DNA of 64,000 nt from Mixophyes australis (Eukaryota; Chordata; Amphibia; Anura; Limnodynastidae), in assembly GCA_036250195.1 (NCBI GenBank), contig JAVHZZ010000004.1, positions 161,074,727 through 161,138,726 on the forward strand, in the 5' to 3' direction. The notes below the pieces were generated by a model. The model was given only the letters and a program-made list of their open reading frames with translations. It was not told the origin of the DNA and ran no database searches. This document shows, piece after piece, positions 38,680 to 50,010 of this stretch. The stretch's first letter is position 1; every line of letters begins with the position of its first letter. Made by a program: the position numbers and the translations under genes.

Positions 38680-40262
38680 GTGGTCAAAGTGGTAAGTTAG
38701 AAGTGGCGGTATAGAAAATGTTATCGAAATAAACACATTTGTGCACTGAAATGCATGTTCCCAGTTTTAGCAATTCCAATGATATTCATTAGTTAAAATG
38801 GGCTAAGGAGTAATGTGTAGCTAAGGTAATAGAATGTTTAATGTTGCCTGGATTACTTCAAGCTATTTTCTTCTCTTTTATTTTATTTAATCATTCATGC
38901 CTGTCCATTGTGGAAAAAATATATTATACAAATATAACTTTGAATTCAAATTAATATGTACCAGTATATTTACCTTATAAGATCAAGGCCATCTACAGAA
39001 GTGCAGGGCAAGCAGGCGTGCCGAGCATTTGTGCAGTGTGTAGATTTGTCTGCTTATTGTAATTGTAGCTGCACATCCATTTCCCAATTTTAAGAAGTGC
39101 CCCTAGAAAATCACTTGGCACTTACTTTTGTAGGATGGCAGGTCCATCTGGCAAAGCACATGTAAAAAGAGGGAAATGTCACTTCACAGTTCACCCTCCT
39201 ACCGCTTTAGGACCATGTAGTTCATTTCTACGTTTCAGTTTGTCTCATAGAACACTGCTCAGTTTAACCTCTTTTATGTTAATCATTAATCAAGAGAGTC
39301 AGGGGACATTTATTACATGAGACATTTTTGTGTGTTTTTAAATTGTTACATTTACATCAAAAAGAAATTTCCATATAACATTTGCATAGAAGGTGCAGTA
39401 GGTGTCCCATTAGAAGTATAGGTTTAGGGCTTGTTTACACCACATCTTTTTGTGGGTAGAAACATTTTCTGCAGCCCTATGATAAACAGAGGACACCCAT
39501 GTAAATGCACCTTCATTGACCTTATCATCTCATTTAAATAATCTTTTCCACAAATCACATATATTTCTTGCTAGTGCATAAATAGCCCATACTCAGCAGG
39601 GAACACCCTTAATCCACCCATCTCCTCACATTAACAGATACTACAGTTTACATCCTCGCAGATGGCTCCAATCTTGGTCTGCAAATCTGAATGATTACCC
39701 ATAAAATTGGTGCATATAGAAGAACAAAGACCATAAGTACTGCAGGCCACAAACGTTTTGCACATTTGTAAATAACCTTTACGATAGTGTTAAAGTTTCC
39801 ATTACATAGTCATTTATAATGTTCTATTTCTTGAAGTTTTATGTCTTTATATATAAGGGTATTATTCTAAAAATTAAATTGAAAGAGTGCTTAAACTAGT
39901 GTTCCTGTTATTCTGTAACAGAAAAAAGGACACCCCTTTCACATGTCCTTTTCCATAATACGTAGGAGAAAACAGAACAGGGCATACAGGGTAGTGAAAA
40001 AAACAAAACAAAGTGCAATTAAATTGACAACCCAGCTAAGGACAGGTAGTCCGGCAGAGAGGTATGAGTGACTAAAGAACCCTGGGAGCCAGAAAGGAAA
40101 AGGAAGAGAGGTGTGGAGTGAACTAAAGTAGGGGCCTGGATCCAGGAGTGTGGGCACAACTAGCAGGACCAGAGCCAGTAATGAAGGGGAGGAGAGAAGG
40201 CAGAGTCAAGGTTGAATTACAGGAAAAGAAAGAAACACTAGGGGGCGCCGAGTGAGGGAACA

Positions 40263-41655
40263 AGAAATCTGAATGGAGAGCAGAAAGGGGGCCTAGAGTA
40301 GTGAAGGGACTAGAAATCTGAATGGAGAGCAGAAAGGGGGCTAGAGTAGTGAGGGGACTAGAAATCTGAATGGAGAGCAGAAAGGGGGGCTAGAGTAGTG
40401 AGGGGACTAGAAATCTGAATGGAGAGCAGAAAGGGGGCCTAGAGTAGTGAGGGGACTAGAAATCTGAATGGAGAGCAGAAAGGGGGGCTAGAGTAGTGAG
40501 GGGACTATAAATCTGAATGGAGAGCAGAAAGGGGGGCTAGAGTAGTGAAGGGACTAGAAATCTGAATGGAGAGCAGAAAGGGGGGCTAGAGTAGTGAGGG
40601 GACTAGAAATCTGAATGGAGAGCAGAAAGGGGGGCTAGAGTAGTGAGGGGACCAGAAATCTGAATGGAGAGCAGAAAGGGGGGCTAGAGTAGTGAGGGGA
40701 CCAGAAATCTGAATGGAGAGCAGAAAGGGGGGCTAGAGTAGTGAGGGGACTATAAATCTGAATGGAGAGCAGAAAGGGGGGCTAGAGTAGTGAGGGGACT
40801 AGAAATCTGAATGGAGAGCAGAAAGGGGGCCTAGAGTAGTGAGGGGACTAGAAATCTGAATGGAGAGCAGAAAGGGGGGCTAGAGTAGTGAGGGGACTAG
40901 AAATCTGAATGGAGAGCAGAAAGGGGGCCTAGAGTAGTGAAGGGACTAGAAATCTGAATGGAGAGCAGAAAGGGGGGCTAGAGTAGTGAGGGGACTATAA
41001 ATCTGAATGGAGAGCAGAAAGGGGGGCTAGAGTAGTGAAGGGACTAGAAATCTGAATGGAGAGCAGAAAGGGGGGCTAGAGTAGTGAGGGGACTAGAAAT
41101 CTGAATGGAGAGCAGAAAGGGGGGCTAGAGTAGTGAGGGGACTAGAAATCTGAATGGAGAGCAGAAAGGGGGGCTAGAGTAGTGAGGGGACCAGAAATCT
41201 GAATGGAGAGCAGAAAGGGGGGCTAGAGTAGTGAGGGGACCAGAAATCTGAATGGAGAGCAGAAAGGGGGGCTAGAGTAGTGAGGGGACTAGAAATCCGA
41301 AGGGAGAGCAGAAAGGGGGGCTAGAGTAGTGAGGGGACCAGAAATCTGAATGGAGAGCAGAAAGGGGGGCTAGAGTAGTGAGGGGACTAGAAATCTGAAT
41401 GGAGAGCAGAAAGGGGGACTAGAGTAGTGAGGGGACCAGAAATCTGAATGGAGAGCAGAAAGGGGGGCTAGAGTAGTGAGGGGACTAGAAATCTGAATGG
41501 AGAGCAGAAAGGGGGGCTAGAGTAGTGAGGGGACCAGAAATCTGAATGGAGAGCAGAAAGGGGGGCTAGAGTAGTGAGGGGACCAGAAATCTGAATGGAG
41601 AGCAGAAAGGGGGGCTAGAGTAGTGAGGGGACTAGAAATCCGAAGGGAGAGCAGA
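40263..41655 (+). repeat. 49-bp minisatellite, about 28 units
   Basis: Highly uniform direct repeat: agaaatctgaatggagagca, then gaaaggggggctagagtagt, then gaggggacy. Units differ mainly by 5 versus 6 G, 'ggcctag' versus 'ggctag', 'gact' versus 'gacc' and 'tagaaat' versus 'tataaat'. The last unit is degenerate (tccgaagggaga). The + strand is purine-rich; the minus strand reads through as an open, Ser/Pro/Leu-rich frame that I regard as an artefact. Confidence 0.96.
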
Positions 41656-42238
41656 ATAAGAGCTGGTGAAATGAGGAGGGGAGGAAGAAAGAGGGTGAGG
41701 TGTAAAATGATAAGTAAGGAAGGATAAAGAAAGGGGGAGAGGTTAGATGGAGGAAGGGTTGGCGATCCTGAATGGGTGGGTTTTGAAAGTTTGTTTGAAT
41801 TAATTGAAATTATGACAAAATATGTATATGATATTAATTTAGCAAGGTTCACAAAACCTTTTGTAAAAATAGCAGCAGAAGGTAGATCTCCAGAAATTTG
41901 AAAAGTATTATTTGACTTTAATATAGAAGGCTTTCTTTTCTGTTTCTAAACAATACTCTCTCACTGTTCATCTTTATGTATCCCCCTTTCAAAGAGTTGA
42001 ATGCAAACACCCTTTGTTTATAGTGTAAAAGCTTATATAGTGTAATAGCTGTGCTGAAAAGGAGGGGAAAGACAAAATGAACAGCGACCCATAGAAGCAA
42101 CCAGAAGTATGGGTGTGTCACTTAATGTTAAATCCAAAACTGTCTCCCTATGTACACCTTGTTTACTAGACACAGACCAAAAAATGTATGTAGATTTCTC
42201 ACATACTAATATTCAATTTGAAAACAACGGGCCTGAGT

Positions 42239-42549
42239 TATTAAGGAGAGCAAAGCAAAAAGAAGGTGTAAGTTTGCTCCTGGACAAACCATGTTACAAT
42301 GTGAGGGGTGCAAATTAGTTTATTATTTTGCACATAAGTTAAGTACTGGCTGCTTTTTCATCTATCACACAAATACTTGATGGCTTTATTTATACACTGA
42401 AATTTAAAGTTAATTTAGGACATGCCCCTCTCCAGCTATAAATCTGTCCCCACATTTTAAATTTACCTCCCTCTCCAATGCAACATGGTTTTGCCCAGGT
42501 GCAAAGTTACTCCTTTTTTATGCTTAGCTCTCCTTAATGACTCAGGCTC
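42239..42549. mobile_element. Harbinger-like non-autonomous element, GGGCCTGAG family, copy 2
   Basis: Matches 7251-7571 from end to end. Starts gggcctgagttattaaggag and ends ctccttaatgactcaggctc. It is flanked by aac on both sides (42236-42238 and 42550-42552), a 3-bp duplication. Confidence 0.78.
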
Positions 42550-43492
42550 AACATATTTAGGTTAGAATGCCTTTATAGGTAAGTGCTAGTTTGATTGACG
42601 ACAGACGCAATTAGTCACACAAACATTTTGAAATATTAAAACACCAATACAAGATAAGTGATTGTGACATATAAGTTTGTTGTAAAATATAAAACAAAAG
42701 TAAGGTGTAACAGAGTATTTACTCAACTAATCAGAAGACATATTCCACCTATGAGATAGATAGGCAGTCGTCAATGTTGTTTATCTAAAACATAAAGCTT
42801 AAAATGCAAAGGAAGTTATGCCAACTTCCCTTCCAACCCAAAAAGAAGGGTAAAATATGAAAACTGTAAGCAAATTAATGAGACATTTAACATGCTGAAT
42901 AATGTATATAAACCACTTATTTCAGCTATATTTTTTGTTTTCAAAATGCACAGACATTAATATATATTGATGTCCAGTTGTGTGTTCCTCTTCTCCTTCA
43001 AAATGATTTTACATCATTTGAAGGTATCCAAGATATAAGAATGTAGTCAATAAATTACAGCATAAGTTGGCCTGCCAAACATAATGTACATTATAATTGA
43101 CAGTTTTTAGAGTATGACCGTCAAGGGAAACAAATATGAACAATTTATTCAAGTTATAAATGTAGGGTTTCTTATATCTTTATTTTATGTGTTGAGGTTT
43201 AAGATTTTGGCAGAATTCAGAATGGCTCCCATTGTTTTTATATTTTTTCATTTTGAATTATGAATTATTTATTTTTGGCATGTGTTGTGAAATAGGAACT
43301 GAAGACCTGGCAGATATGTCTGTGTTACTGGACTACATCACATCCCCTGTATGTTTCTTACCATTACCATTTCCATTAGGTTTGACTATTTTCAGATTTC
43401 ATCACAGTGCATGAAGCAGGAAGCCTGCTCACAAAGCAAGTAAATTATTTTTGTGACATTGTCCCTGAAGGTTTCTTTTGTCTCCTACACAG

Positions 43493-43624
43493 GCATGAAT
43501 GCTTTGCAATTACAGAATTTGGCTACTTTAGCAGCTGCAGCAGCCGCAGCCCAAACCTCAGCTACCACCAATGCAAATCCTCTCTCCACAACGACTAGCG
43601 CACTGGGAGCGCTAACAAGCCCGG
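43493..43624 (+). CDS. CELF2: CELF2 exon: Ala/Leu-rich linker segment
   Basis: A 132-nt exon after a pyrimidine-rich acceptor ending acacag at 43487-43492, with a gtgaga donor at 43625. Two bases finish the split glycine codon, then 43 codons read MNALQLQNLATLAAAAAAAQ, then TSATTNANPLSTTTSALGAL and TSP; the last base starts the next codon. The poly-alanine run and the Asn/Thr/Ser-rich stretch are typical of the CELF2 linker between RRM2 and RRM3, which is predicted to be disordered. From recall, mammalian CELF2 has one more residue near SATSTNAN; that needs an alignment. As a multiple of three in matching phase, the exon can be skipped in frame. The next expected exon (the TSPVAAS junction onward) was not seen before 64000. 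Confidence 0.95.
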
Positions 43625-44269
43625 GTGAGACGTGTTTTCTGTCTGTCACACAGAGCATTCTTCCAGGATGTTCAAAGAAAACATTTGTGTCTCCAATTGC
43701 ATTATTTTTCCATTGATGAATTTAGAGAGCATGTTTGGGGGGCTTTTTAAACTCCATTTATCTCATCACTTCCATTGTAGTTGTCTTTATTTCCCCATTG
43801 TTCTGATTCATTTTGAGTTTTTTTTGGTGGGCTGGCTGCACATGCTATATAATCTGTAACCCCACTTTACGCATGACCATTGAACTATTTGGCATACAAG
43901 TAGCAGAAGACTGTATAATGGACTGCATATATTATACTTTTTGCACGCACGTTTTTTTTTAAAGTGTTTAATATTCCTAAACATACAGCAAGAAATGTCT
44001 TTGAAAGTGCTCAGAAAATCTTAATTCTGCAAAAAAAGGAAAATGAATGGAAAAAAAATCTAGCTGCAATGAATAGCATAACAACTGCTAAACAAAATAA
44101 CAATAGGGAACATATACTCTTAAAATCAAACTGATTTTACTGAGAACGAAAAAGGCGGTGGGGGTGAATAGAGCAGAGGAGTACTTTACAGAAATCTCCG
44201 CCTCCCATAAAAGGAGAAGAAAGAAGTTAGCCTATGTATAAAACATGTTTTATATTTGTTCTATGGCAT

Positions 44270-46147
44270 CCACAATGTAACTCATTTTATGACTTGACCA
44301 GTTGGGACCAAGTTTATGAAGTTCTGAGAGTGTGGGTAATTATGGTTTCTTCCTCGAACCAAGGGCAAATCTGAAGTTCAGTAAAAGTTGACTAAGAAGC
44401 AATCAAGAGGAATGTTGACAAATTTGCTTAAACCCAAAAGAAACATTTTGGGTTCTGGGGAGATATTGACTCAAAATATTTTGTGAGCATTCTGGTCTAC
44501 TCCTCCCAGTAGAAGGTCACAACTGGACAACACCACCATATATGGTAAAAAACCCTATCTCATGGATCTAAAGGATGGAATAGCGTATGGATATAAGAAA
44601 TGGTTAAATACCAATGCGTTCAAAATCTTGATAGCCCTCTCTTTGTGAATTATGGTCAGTATTCTGAAAAGCAACCTTCCATATCATGACTCGGTTTGCT
44701 TCAGTTAATTACAATTGTAAATCATTGTCCTACATCAATTTATGGCATTGTAGAGATACAAATTAGTCGACTGTAAATGTATCATAAAGTTCTCTTAGAG
44801 CCAGAATTATATTGGCAAAGGATTTTCAAGTGGGTTTAAGGTGTTTTGGACATAGAAAAATGCATAATCTGTAAGTAAGGAAAGCATTCAGCAAGGGGAA
44901 CAGTGATTTTCAACAAATTATTGAAACAAAAAAACATCAGGGGCAAAAGCTTGATTTTGGAATATCAACATAAGAAGAGAGGCATGCTAATCAAACCACA
45001 CCTTTAGAGTGTGGCAGTGGTGTTCAGTTATAATTGTCTGTCACATTGCCAGAACCAAAATACAACTGGCAGAATTTCCAATTGCTCAGAAAGCACACTT
45101 TCAGTATCAATCCAGAGCATGATGTTAATGGGACAATGCAATTGCACAATTTCAATGAACTGTGTGCAAGATAATAAGAATATAGCATCGGTAATGCCAA
45201 ACCACCCTGATATTTGGCACAGGACATGGCAGACAGTGCAATTCCTGTCTTCTTATTCATCAAAATAAAGCAAGACACGTTTTTAAAGCAAGATACATCT
45301 TTGGAGCTGCTTATGTATATTGGGAGATACATAAAATGGTAGCATACAGGTATGTCAGGAATGCAATTTCAATGGATGTAAGTTATATGTGTAAAGGGTG
45401 CAATAGTTAGCTTTAAAATTAACACTCAAATACAACTATTTCCCATTTGTACTTAAAATTAATTTTAAGTAATTTGAATGCATTCAAAAGCAAAGCAAGT
45501 TTAATGCAAAAACCCTAATTCTACCTTATATCTGGAGCTAAAATTGAAGATTTGAGATTGAGATCATCAGATGTGTCAATGTCAAAATGCTATCATTGGC
45601 AAAGAGCAACAACCTATAGGCACAGCTAACTATTGTGACATCTGAAATGTACAAGCCTCCCCCCCCCCCCCTAATGTAGCTATCTTGGCAAAGGGAGAGG
45701 AGTATAATGAACAAACTGCTTGAATAAATGGTACAGGAAAACCATATTGATGTAGAACTTTGAAAATGGTAATTCCATTCCACCATAACAAGAACCTTTT
45801 GTGCATCAAGCCAAACAACATATCAGGAATATGATGACTGTATGTACATGACTAATCAATGCAGTAGTGCCACAGACATAATCGGTCTGTCTATCTTGGA
45901 AAAGTTCAACTTTATAGATAAGAAAGAGCAGTATTTTGGATAGATGATTCGCTAGCACTATGGCAAAAATCTTTACATCATTTTTGATCATGGAAATGGG
46001 CTTATAAATCTCACATCTCTTAAGATAGTGATTCCCTCTTTTGGTATTAGTACAATATGCTTCACTTATGTAGAGTGGGATCAGCCCCTTAAAATAGAAG
46101 TTGAAAAGCCTTTATAGATATGCTAAAAGGATGGACTAAAATGGTTA
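44270..46147 (-). pseudogene. L1-like ORF2 pseudogene, RT and C-terminal part
   Basis: Minus-strand relic of an L1 reverse transcriptase. Recognisable pieces in order are: IVLIPKEG just past the CR1 junction; NDVKIFAIVLANHLSKIL (45806-45991), the RT palm segment; an EWNY segment with PFIQAVCSLYSS; and LLLFANDSILTL near 45600. The last corresponds to the catalytic FADD box, but the first Asp is Asn (45592-45603), which should abolish polymerase activity. Several frameshifts and stops break the frame, including one at a C13 run near 45660. The C-terminal region is discernible down to about 44270. The enzyme would have performed target-primed reverse transcription; it is dead. Confidence 0.8.
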
Positions 46148-46429
46148 CATAGAAATACAGAAACATAGATTTTGATGGCAGATAAGAACCACCTGGTCCA
46201 TCTAGTCTGTCCATTTTTTTAACCTATGATAATTTTAAACCCTCTTTCATCCTTAGTTCTTTATAAAGATATCCTTATGTCCTTCCCAAGCATATTTAAA
46301 CTGTTCTACTGTATTAGCCTCAATCCCTCTGATGGCAGGCTACTCCACTTATCCCCTACTATTTGTGTGATGTAATTTCTCCTCAAATTACCTCTGAACC
46401 TACTCCCCTCCAGTGTCAGTGCATGTCTT

Positions 46430-47660
46430 CATGTTCTAATACTTCTCTTCCTTTGAAGAATGTTTCCCTCCTGTTCCTTGTTAAAACTCTTTATATATTT
46501 GAAAGTTTCTATCATGTCCCTCCTTTCCATTCTCTGCTCCAAACTATACATATTAAGATCTTTTAGTATTTCTGGGTAACTTTTGTGCTGTGGGCCATGC
46601 ACTATTTTAGTTGCCATTCTTTGTACAGTTTGTAATGTATTTATATTCTTCTGGAGATATGGCTTCCAGAATTGAATACAGTATCAATGACCTATACAGT
46701 GGCACTATTTCTTCTTTCTTTCTGCTACTGATTCCTCTCCCTATGCAACCAAGCATCTGAGTTGCCTTTCTCGTTGCTTTGTTACATTGCTTACCTGTCT
46801 TTGTCACCTGAAATAGTGACTCCTGGATCCCTTTCCTCCTCAGTAGTTTCCATTATATTGCTGTTAATACTATATTTAGTCTTTGGGTTTTTCAGACCCA
46901 AGTGCATAATTTTACATTTTTTGGAATTAAAATCTAATTGCCATACTCTTGACCATTCCTCTAGTATACCTAGATCATCTGTCCTTTGTTTTACTCATTC
47001 TGGTGTTTCTAGCCTGTTGCATATCTTTGTGTCATCTGCAAAAGGTTTTCTATCCTGCAACCAAGGTCTTATCCAGTCAACTATTTTTGAATACAATCTT
47101 AAGCTTTCAAGATTATTTAGCGGTCTGCAATGTGGGACAGTGTCAAAAGCCTTACTAAAGTCTAGATAAGCTAGATCTGATCTATTACTTTAGTCACCCA
47201 GTCAATACGATTTGTTTGATATGATCGGCCCCACTAAATCCTTGCTGTTTGGGATCCTGTAAATTATTGGATTTGAGATATTCTACAACTCTTTCTTTTA
47301 AGAGTGTTTCCATTAATTTACCTACTACTGAAGTAATGCTCACTAGATGTTTGCCTCTTTCTTGCTTCCACTTTTGTGCAGTTGGACTACATTTGTTCTT
47401 TTCCAGTCCTCTGCAATTACTCCTGTAACTAGTGACTGATAGAATAATTCTGTTAATGATGTTACCAGCACTCATTTAAGCTCTTTTAGTATCCTTGGAT
47501 GTATCACATCTGGCTCCATTGATTTATCCACTTTCAGTTTTGAGAGCTCTGTTAGGACTTTATCCTCTGTAAATGTACTTGTATCTACCTCATTTTTATG
47601 AGTAAACTTGCATCTGAACTGTGGCCCATGCTCCACTCTTTCTGTAGTGAACATTGAGCA
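46430..47660 (-). pseudogene. CR1-like reverse transcriptase pseudogene
   Basis: In minus-strand order: KLKVDKSMEPDVIHPRILKE (47472-47654, the CR1 segment before RT); SITSVVGKLMETLLKERVVE and YLKSNNLQDPKQQGF (about 47200-47400, RT motifs 1-2); and near 46430-46617 SYPEILKDLNMYSLEQRMER, DMIETFKYIKS, the conserved CR1 C-terminus. The intervening palm, including its catalytic box, is spread over several frames. Multiple stops and frameshifts make it a pseudogene. The 135-aa + strand frame at 46762-47169 is an antisense shadow. Confidence 0.85.
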
Positions 47661-47713
47661 AAAATAATTATTAAGATGATCTACTATTTCCTTGTCTCCC
47701 TCAACAAGACTCT

Positions 47714-47888
47714 GGGCTAGATTTACTAAGCTGCGGGTTTGAAAAAGTGGGGATGTTACCTATAGCAACCAATCAGATTCTAGCTGTCATTTTGCAGAAA
47801 GTACTAAATAGATGAAAGCTAGAATCTGATTGGTTGCTATAGGCAACATCCCCACTTTTTCAAACCCGCAGCTTAGTAAATATACCCC
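47714..47888. mobile_element. Palindromic Harbinger-type MITE, copy 4, inside CR1
   Basis: Same palindrome as at 8112, 18222 and 19316: gggctagatttactaagctg to cagcttagtaaatatacccc. It is flanked by tct on both sides. It interrupts the CR1 coding relic between the segment ending in TES and the segment SLVEGDKEIVDHLNNYF, making it the youngest layer of the nest. Confidence 0.87.
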
Positions 47889-48215
47889 TCTGACTCTCTG
47901 TCTTTAGTCTTATTATTCATCCTATTGTGTTTTTTTTCCTATCACTTATATGCCAAAATTTTTGCCCCCGCTACCTTCTGACTGGGCAATTTTCTCTTCA
48001 ACGTGTGCCTTTGTATATCTGATTACCTTCTTAGCCTCCTTCTGTCTAGCAAGATGCACCTATTTAGCTTTATTATTCTGAGTCTACTTATATTTCCTAA
48101 AGGCCATCTTTTTTGCTTTCACTATACTTGCTACTTCTTTTGCAAATCACACTTGTTTCCTATTCCTTGTGCTGTTCCTAACCCTTTTGATAAAAAGCTC
48201 TGTTGCAAAGGTTTG

Positions 48216-49300
48216 ATGGTTAGTGAAACCATCAGGACCAGGTCCTTTATTGTTTTTCAAAGACTTGAGAAAGTCTGTAATCTGATCGGTTTCTATTGGG
48301 GTAGTTATTTCAGTCAGTTGAACAGCAGATCACACAAGTAGATGTGTTTATTGTAAGAATCTCCAAAGAGAGTTGACACCAATAGCTGTATTGCCTGAAT
48401 ATAATTTGGAGTAGAAAGTATTGAGTTATTTTCAAATTTTGGTTGGTTCAGAGGTAGCAATCCCAAGCAGGATATTGGGTTTATTTGCATATAAATACCA
48501 ATCACTTTTGGTGTTTGAGAGCTCTCAATCAACTATTCAGGCACAATACTTTAATACTGTCAACAGAGGTCTCAAATTTGACTCGTGTATGTTTATATTG
48601 TGATGTAAGTATCAAGAATTTAGAAGAAATTTGAATGAAGACTGCTCATATCACTGCATTATAGGCATGCCATACTGTGGAAGTAGGTAACTCATCTGTG
48701 TCATTAAATTGAAAGTAACCATCAGGGCTGTCTAAATCCTCTCTATAGCTGCTGAACCATTAAATAAGGAAAGTCTAAATCTCCAATTGCCTCTCCAAAC
48801 ATGGGAAATAATATGTTATGAAAAAACTCTTTAATATCTGCCTTAAATGTCATGTTAAGATTATGCTTGTCTGTAAAGACATAGTTAATTTGTGAGTCAA
48901 TTGGCGAAGATGTGAGAAAAAGGTATAATTGGAATTGAAAGAATTAAGCTTCCACCATGTGTCTGCCAATAAAGATTTCTTAATGTTAGTACAATAATGT
49001 TTAGTTTGGCAAGTGTTCCCCACCTTCTACCATAGCTCAGCCATAAATGGTGAAAAACCTCTATTAAGTTATGCTTAGTGCAGGACATGACCTGTGGTTT
49101 CTCAACCACAGTCTAGGGTTGAGGGTATAATGGTTGCTTGGGTTGCTGGAATGTCTGGGTGCCGCCCCATTTTTTAGACTAGATTTTCATATTCAGATAC
49201 ATGCAGAGTGTAAACGTTTGTTGGTGGTTAGTGACAGCACTCCCCTAACAAGCAGCCTTCATAGACCACACTGCCCTTTTGTAGACCTTTGAAAAATAGA
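48216..49300 (-). pseudogene. L1-like ORF2 pseudogene, endonuclease/linker part
   Basis: Upstream portion of the same ORF2 as at 44270-46147. Visible pieces are an endonuclease-like ADTWWKLN...YTFFSHL stretch (about 48900-48990) and, next to the CR1 junction, FLKSLKNNKGPGPDGFTN (about 48220-48290), which matches the conserved L1 segment before the RT domain. It is broken by many stops and frameshifts. The 5' limit is uncertain; a weak match continues to about 49.3 kb, and no ORF1 or 5' UTR was recognised. Confidence 0.7.
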
Positions 49301-49814
49301 TAGGCTTGATCATTCAGATGTTTATAGCATGCTAAAGCTGGCTTTTTGTATGGTTTTGTCATAAGTTGGTTTATTATCCAATAGGGTTGCAGTTTCAATT
49401 TGTGTATTTTATTTATTTTGATTTCTATAGAAGAGGTGCAAGTCAAAATCATCTGTATTTGTGTAAACATTAATCTTTGTGGATATTTCTTCAACTTTTT
49501 ATCTTTTGAGTTTTTTTAAATGTATTAGTCTTATTTTTTTTTCTCTCATTGCCTTGTTTGGAACAACACAGCTGTGTTTTGTATAATCCCGCTTAACTGC
49601 TATCAATTAACAGATAAAAGGGAGTATGCCTGTCAATGCAACATTGCTGTTTTAATGCATCAAGTTAATTGTGTTGTCTCTCATATTGATCTATAGTAAT
49701 ACTAATAGCACTTTCTCTCAAAATGTCTTCAGTAGCTTTAACCAGTATAGCTTTGTTTGCTTGAGTGCATTCAACCTATTTGATTCTTATGAAGTTGTAC
49801 ACACATTATTGTTA

Positions 49815-50010
49815 CTATTTTTATTATTACTTTCGTTTATTTATAAGGTGCCACAGTGCTTGGCAGAGTGGGGCAGTAAGGAAAACGGTATATATAAAAT
49901 AGGAGCATACAAGGTAGACAAATAAATGCATTAAAGTAGTAGTAAATCACATTAAAACAAACGGTAAGGAGAGCTCTGCTCATCGCAGAGATTACAGACT
50001 TAGTTACACA
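49815..50010. repeat. Possible dispersed repeat fragment
   Basis: ttatttataaggtgccacag, cttggcagagtggggcagta and gagagctctgctcatcgcag occur in this order. The pattern resembles an abundant amphibian dispersed repeat. Ends were not defined. Confidence 0.4.

Larger units (their letters stand above)
26901..43492 (+). other. CELF2 intron (16.6 kb)
   Basis: Runs from a gtaagt donor to a ctcctacacag acceptor. The first ~950 bases are free of recognisable repeats. Further in are a decayed tandem array (28421-29069), a 23-bp minisatellite (30182-30273), a Harbinger MITE (30494-30875), paired AT/GATA blocks (34750 and 36360) with a hAT insertion, a SINE-like repeat (38417), a 49-bp minisatellite (40263-41655) and a second GGGCCTGAG element (42239). 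The stretch 31.0-34.1 kb holds nothing I can name apart from a short CA/GT-poor, AT-rich background. Confidence 0.85.
46148..48215 (-). mobile_element. CR1-like LINE, 5'-truncated, inserted in L1
   Basis: Minus-strand non-LTR retrotransposon fragment of about 2.07 kb, of which ~175 bp is a later MITE. Its 3' end lies at 46148 and shows the typical tail of this group (revcomp of catagaaatacagaaacata). Both sides carry atggtta (46141-46147 and 48216-48222), a 7-bp target duplication. It is truncated at its 5' end, starting within the region upstream of RT. Confidence 0.85.
44140..49300 (-). mobile_element. L1/Tx1-like LINE remnant, split by a CR1 insertion
   Basis: Minus-strand L1-type retrotransposon in two pieces. 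The upstream piece (48216 to about 49300) covers the end of the endonuclease region and the pre-RT motif GPDGF. The downstream piece (about 44140-46147) covers reverse transcriptase and the 3' region. Between them sits a CR1 element bounded by atggtta on each side. Removing the insert brings the L1 frame back into register across the junction. Outer boundaries are approximate. Confidence 0.8.

Noticed and set aside
40263..41655. Regular repeats considered as a CRISPR array
   Set aside because: Units are directly adjacent with no unique spacers and the context is a vertebrate intron; it is a minisatellite.
41517..41852. Minus-strand Pro/Ser/Leu-rich open frame
   Set aside because: It is the antisense of the 49-bp minisatellite and its purine-rich flank.
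46762..47169. 135-codon + strand open frame
   Set aside because: It is antisense to the CR1 reverse transcriptase relic.
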